Below are positions 62,093 to 64,000 of a DNA stretch of 64,000 bases, piece after piece (position 1 is the stretch's first letter; every line of letters starts with the position of its first letter). Made by a program: the position numbers and the translations under genes. The DNA comes from Mesorhizobium loti R88b (GTDB lineage: Bacteria; Pseudomonadota; Alphaproteobacteria; Rhizobiales; Rhizobiaceae), in NCBI RefSeq assembly GCF_013170845.1, contig NZ_CP033367.1, positions 3,225,001-3,289,000 of the forward strand. The letters are read 5' to 3'. Under the pieces are notes generated by a model, which was not told the DNA's origin, did no database searches, and worked only from the letters and a program-made list of their open reading frames with translations.

Positions 62093-64000
62093 TTAATGGG
62101 CCTGCGCGAGCTGCTGTTCAACCAGGCCGAGTTCTTTCTGGTAGAAACCCTCGAAGCCTGACGTGTAGTGCTGCTCGCGAAAGATATCGCGGGCGGTGAT
62201 GAAGGCGTCGCGGGCGGCGAGCAGGCTGGCCTTGTCATGCGTCCTTGTGCCGATGGCGAGCAGGATTTCGCCGCGCACCGAATGGGTCTTGCCCCAGATG
62301 ACCGGCGACTTGTCGCGCTTCAGTTCGGTGAGCGCCAGGTCCATCTGCTCCAGCGCCTTGCGGTAGAGCGGCACACTGTCTTCGGCATCGCCCATGAAAC
62401 GGTAGGCGCGGCCTATATTGTAGGTGAGGGTCGCCCAGGTGAAGGGATCGCGCGCCCGGGTGATCACCTCCTGCGCCTTGTCGAACGCGTCAATCGACTG
62501 CTTGAAGTAATCGGAGCCCTTGCCGCGCTGGCCAAGCGACAGAAGGGCCGCGCCAAGATTGTTTTGGGTGGACGCCCAATCGACGGGCTGCTTGTCGCGC
62601 GTGCGAACCTCGAGGACGTCGTTGAAAGCCGCAACCGACGCTTCGAGCATCTCGGTGCCGTCCTGCAGATCGCCGAGCTGGCGCATCGAAACGGCAAGAT
62701 TGGCCTCGGCCATCGCCCATTGCACCGGCACTTTTTCACGGGTCCACACCGTCAGCGCGCCATGGAACGCTTCGATCGCCTGTGTCAGGTTTTTCTTCGC
62801 ATCGCCACCATCGGCCATGGCGGAGAGTTCATTGCCGATGTTGTTCTGCAGCCCTGCCCATGCATCGGGATCGAGCTGTTTGGTGTAGATCTTCAAGGCC
62901 TGCCGGAACGCCTCTATCGCCTTTTTGTAATAGGTCATACCACCGGCGCGCTGGGCCATCAGGTCATAGGCATTGCCGAGATTGATCTGCACGGTTGCCC
63001 ATTCCTGCGGATAGCGCTTGCGGGTGAACACCTTGAGCGCGTCTTCATAGACGCCAATCGCCTGCTCGATGCGCGCCGTGCCGTTCTCGCGCTCGGCCAG
63101 TGCGGTGAGCGTGATGCCTTCGTTGATGGCGACGCCGGCAGGGCCGCCGAAAACGGTGACGCCGGGCAGGAGCTTCGCCGCTTCGTAGACATCGACGGCC
63201 TGCGAAAGGGCCGCGTTCTCGCCCTTGACCATGCCCTGGTCGGTCAAGGCATCGGCCTCCAAGACCTTGTAGAGGAAGGCGGCTTTCGGATCCCAGCGCT
63301 CCGTTTGCCTGAAGGCGTCCTCGTAACGCTCGGCGGCGGTGCGATAGTCGAAGTTGAGGATCGCGGTACGGGCATGGTCGGCGAAGGTGCCGGCCAGTTC
63401 CAGCCGCCTCTGCTTGATGTCAGCCTCGGCCTCGTCGAGCTCTTTGCTGATCTCCTCGGCACGGGCGCTGGCCCTGGCGCGGAAGGTCAGCGCCAGGTTG
63501 ATCGCGCCCTCCGATTGCGCGCGGTCGGCAAGGCCGGAAAGCCGAATCAATTCCGGGTCCTGCCGGGTTTCGCTGTCGTGCCGGGCGAGGATTTCGCGCA
63601 GCTTCTGCGCGCCCGCCGCGAGTTGCGCCTGCAATTCCCCGGGTCCGGCTGAGGTGTCGACCTCCAAGGCGCCGAGCATGCCGTAGAGCTGGTCCAGCGG
63701 CACTTCGTTCTGAGCCGCCACCGTCTCGACCATCGTGCGCTGCTCGGCCGGTGTCGCGGCGATGGTCAGCAGGAGCTTGCGCCGCGCCGAACGGATCGAG
63801 GCCTCGTCGCTTCCGGTCTCTTCCGGCGCCTGGCCGAAATAGAGCAGGCGCCGCAGGCTGGCATTGGTCCATGGCAGCTGCCGGCCGCCGGTCTTCACAT
63901 AGACCTCCTCGGCAACCATGGTCATGACATCGCCGAAGGCGAAGCCGCCGGCGGCGAGGTGTTTCAGCAGGGCCGCGGCATAGGGGCTGTTGCCGCCGGA
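62093..64000 (-). CDS. Caspase-TPR protein paralogue, 5' end cut by window edge
   Basis: The last 635 residues of a paralogue of the 37561-40866 protein. The visible start (GGNSPYAAALLKHLAAGG then MTMVAEEVYVKTGGRQLPW) aligns with GATSPYSTAVLKHLSALSG and MRMVAEEVYLRTNGRQRPW in the first copy. The catalytic His/Cys lie beyond the window. The linker (RRKLLLTIAATPAEQRTMVE) and a shorter TPR-like array of about seven repeats follow (for example PVDWASTQNNLGAALLSLG). The frame is open across the right edge. Function unknown, as for its paralogue. Confidence 0.88.
   Translation of the reverse strand, partial: SGGNSPYAAALLKHLAAGGFAFGDVMTMVAEEVYVKTGGRQLPWTNASLRRLLYFGQAPEETGSDEASIRSARRKLLLTIAATPAEQRTMVETVAAQNEVPLDQLYGMLGALEVDTSAGPGELQAQLAAGAQKLREILARHDSETRQDPELIRLSGLADRAQSEGAINLALTFRARASARAEEISKELDEAEADIKQRRLELAGTFADHARTAILNFDYRTAAERYEDAFRQTERWDPKAAFLYKVLEADALTDQGMVKGENAALSQAVDVYEAAKLLPGVTVFGGPAGVAINEGITLTALAERENGTARIEQAIGVYEDALKVFTRKRYPQEWATVQINLGNAYDLMAQRAGGMTYYKKAIEAFRQALKIYTKQLDPDAWAGLQNNIGNELSAMADGGDAKKNLTQAIEAFHGALTVWTREKVPVQWAMAEANLAVSMRQLGDLQDGTEMLEASVAAFNDVLEVRTRDKQPVDWASTQNNLGAALLSLGQRGKGSDYFKQSIDAFDKAQEVITRARDPFTWATLTYNIGRAYRFMGDAEDSVPLYRKALEQMDLALTELKRDKSPVIWGKTHSVRGEILLAIGTRTHDKASLLAARDAFITARDIFREQHYTSGFEGFYQKELGLVEQQLAQAH

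Noticed and set aside
1..64000. Search by eye for tRNA, rRNA, CRISPR arrays and transposases
   Set aside because: No cloverleaf, no regularly spaced repeats and no transposase or integrase motifs were seen.

Overview
The window looks like chromosomal DNA from an alphaproteobacterium of the Rhizobiales, most likely Mesorhizobium or a close relative. The reasons are high GC with strong third-position G/C bias, an alphaproteobacterial minCDE operon with a CtrA-type TTAA-N7-TTAA box, many sugar ABC and oxidoreductase operons, and GC-rich palindromic intergenic repeats. This assignment is inferred from sequence style and families, not from a database match. No rRNA, tRNA, CRISPR array or intact insertion sequence was seen.

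Layout: (1) 1-213 holds the start of a small membrane protein on the minus strand. (2) 214-5862 is a more A/T-rich accessory segment. It carries an unexplained 0.8-kb stretch, a coiled-coil/membrane-anchor gene and a Hachiman-type anti-phage pair (hamA, hamB). hamA is broken by a +1 frameshift at an A4 run. (3) 5997-7950 is minCDE. (4) 8178-21604 is an envelope-stress/efflux block: a two-component system, a divergent Spy/CpxP-like periplasmic protein, and two complete RND pumps in tandem that share one outer-membrane factor. (5) 21663-28870 mixes a lipid-hydroxylase-like enzyme, a PAS/HWE-type kinase, an EamA exporter, an aldo-keto reductase/AraC pair flanked by a duplicated gene end, and two secreted proteins. 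(6) 28934-37533 contains two paralogous three-subunit molybdenum hydroxylase operons and a divergent TetR repressor next to a perfect palindrome. (7) 37561-40866 is a caspase-TPR protein; a paralogue is cut off by the right end of the window (62093-64000). (8) 41020-45668 is a DeoR-regulated sugar ABC importer. (9) 45841-50562 is a three-gene cassette: an ATP-grasp/C39-like peptidase fusion followed by two different PLP enzymes. (10) 50559-56510 holds small oxidoreductases, a DUF899 protein, a TPR/winged-helix regulator, a beta-propeller protein and an aldo-keto reductase. (11) 56512-60857 is a minus-strand block: a LacI regulator without a normal start codon, a divergent PanB-like protein, a fatty-acid-hydroxylase-family membrane enzyme, an orphan sugar-binding protein and a Rieske ferredoxin. 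(12) 60914-62026 holds a small hypothetical gene and a GST.

The most notable points are the frameshifted Hachiman locus with a possible third gene, the ATP-grasp/peptidase plus two-PLP-enzyme cassette (not a pathway I recognise), the LacI gene with an apparent ATC start behind a hairpin that can mask its ribosome binding site, and the pair of caspase-TPR paralogues.
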